A DNA stretch of 30,740 bases from a virus: positions 1 through 30,740 of the IMG/VR virus record IMGVR_UViG_3300006108_000041. One strand, given 5' to 3'. The notes beneath the pieces were generated by a model. That model did no database searches and was not told where the DNA came from. It was given only the letters and a program-made list of their open reading frames with translations. How positions within the stretch are numbered: the first letter of the stretch is position 1; each line of letters opens with the position of its first letter. Shown piece after piece: positions 30,197 through 30,740 of the stretch. Made by a program: the position numbers and the translations under genes.

Positions 30197-30225
30197 AGTA
30201 TACACTATTTTTTTAGTTTTGTCAA
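30197..30225 (-). promoter_or_regulatory. Sigma70-type promoter before the gene at 30172
   Basis: TTGACA (30220-30225), exactly 17 bases, then TATACT (30197-30202). Its elements overlap the stop and 3' end of the ATP-grasp gene. The start codon is about 18 bases after the predicted start point, with GGAGG between. Confidence 0.85.
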
Positions 30226-30740
30226 TCTATCTTCAATGTAATCTACAATAATTGCAGCAACATTAAAGTTGCAATAGGTATCAAATCCATTAAATCCTGG
30301 ATTGGAATTGGCTTCACATACACGGAATCCACGCTTATCAAATAGTAAATCAATGCCAGCAATATCTAATCCTAATGTTAATGCTGTCTTTCTTGATATG
30401 TCTCTAATCTCATCAGTCAATTCAAATTTAGATCCTGTACCACCATTGGTAATATTGGCTCTAAAGTCACCTTCAGGTGCTGATCTTTTCATCGCACCAA
30501 TGACTTCACCACCAACTACTAACACTCTTAAATCTTCACCTGGATGATCACCAAGATATTCTTGTACAATCATGGTCTTTTTATTTCCAAGAGAATCTAT
30601 AAACTCCATAAGTTTCCGATAATCTCTTTTCTTTTCACAGAGATACACACCTTCACCATATGAACCAGTGACCACTTTAACAACACAAGGGAATCCAATA
30701 TGTTTCTCTACAAGACCATCATCAATAGGAAATCTTACCA
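30205..30740 (-). CDS. RimK-like ATP-grasp ligase, N-terminus off the right edge
   Basis: The frame is open to the window edge, so the N-terminus is missing; an internal ATG at 30675 is not the start. Visible ATP-grasp parts are GFPCVVKVVTGSYGEGVYL (lysine and glycine-rich loop), IVQEYLGDHPGEDLRVLVV, GEVIGAMKRSA, DFRANITNGGTGSKFEL, LDIAGIDLLF and VCEANSNPGFNGFD with the metal-binding E and N. This is the RimK subgroup, which joins glutamate or other amino acids to a carboxyl group on a protein or small molecule. The phage target is unknown. A sigma70 promoter for the next gene is embedded at its end. Confidence 0.9.
   Translation of the reverse strand, partial: VRFPIDDGLVEKHIGFPCVVKVVTGSYGEGVYLCEKKRDYRKLMEFIDSLGNKKTMIVQEYLGDHPGEDLRVLVVGGEVIGAMKRSAPEGDFRANITNGGTGSKFELTDEIRDISRKTALTLGLDIAGIDLLFDKRGFRVCEANSNPGFNGFDTYCNFNVAAIIVDYIEDRLTKLKK

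Noticed and set aside
30173-30205. Upstream start for the gene at 30172
   Set aside because: It would lie over the promoter -10 region and has no ribosome site, whereas 30172 has GGAGG.

Overview
The window is part of a T4-like contractile-tailed phage (myovirus) genome. The evidence is a set of T4-family virion and replication proteins: gp6, gp25, gp5, gp27, gp53, gp48, gp4, a gp19-like tube, gp26, a tape measure, gp32, gp59 and gp33. T4-type late promoters (TATAAATA) lie in front of several genes. The DNA is AT-rich and tightly packed, with many TAATG or ATGA gene junctions and no host-like housekeeping operons. The host is Gram-negative, because the phage encodes an outer-membrane beta-barrel and periplasmic proteins. 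A circularly permuted tmRNA with the tag ANDAFYEEFALAA points to an alphaproteobacterial host or source; that is an inference.

Layout. (1) 1-10732, minus strand: baseplate and tail-fibre operon, transcribed leftward as gp48, gp53, gp27 hub, gp5 spike, gp25, gp6, a ~1000-aa gp7-position protein, and a fibre-like protein that runs off the left edge. (2) 10765-16515, plus strand: head-completion nuclease gp4, a conserved unknown, a tail-tube protein, a gp26-type tail chaperone followed by a 61-aa ORF in the -1 frame behind a T7 slippery run, a tape-measure-like protein with an embedded T4-type lysozyme, and the tape measure. A terminator hairpin separates this block from the next. (3) 16557-18821, minus: replication and late-transcription cluster gp33, gp59, HAD nucleotidase, gp32. 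(4) 18830-23335, minus: accessory island with an exported SleB hydrolase, a TTG-start small gene, the permuted tmRNA, an exported outer-membrane barrel, an exported HNH nuclease, a methyltransferase-like protein, a repeat-rich GIY-YIG endonuclease and another exported small protein. (5) 23361-24270: a RecB-like nuclease and a small protein. (6) 24378-27544: fibre/receptor-binding cassette of small beta-rich proteins, including paralogues, an XkdW-like protein and a C1q-like tip. (7) 27832-30740, minus: phoH, three conserved phage proteins and a partial RimK-like ATP-grasp ligase. A fragment resembling the N-terminus of an HNH homing endonuclease lies between (6) and (7) on the opposite strand.

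How it works together. Sigma70-type promoters with exact 17-bp spacers precede the tmRNA, the 63-aa gene and the gene at 30172, and are likely early promoters. TATAAATA boxes precede gp25, gp32, the exported protein at 23335 and the fibre cassette; gp33, encoded here, is the expected co-activator for them. The most distinctive points are the phage-borne two-piece tmRNA, the candidate -1 frameshift fusing the gp26-like chaperone to the next ORF, the transfer of the tail lysozyme from gp5 to a tape-measure paralogue, and the cluster of four exported proteins around the tmRNA.
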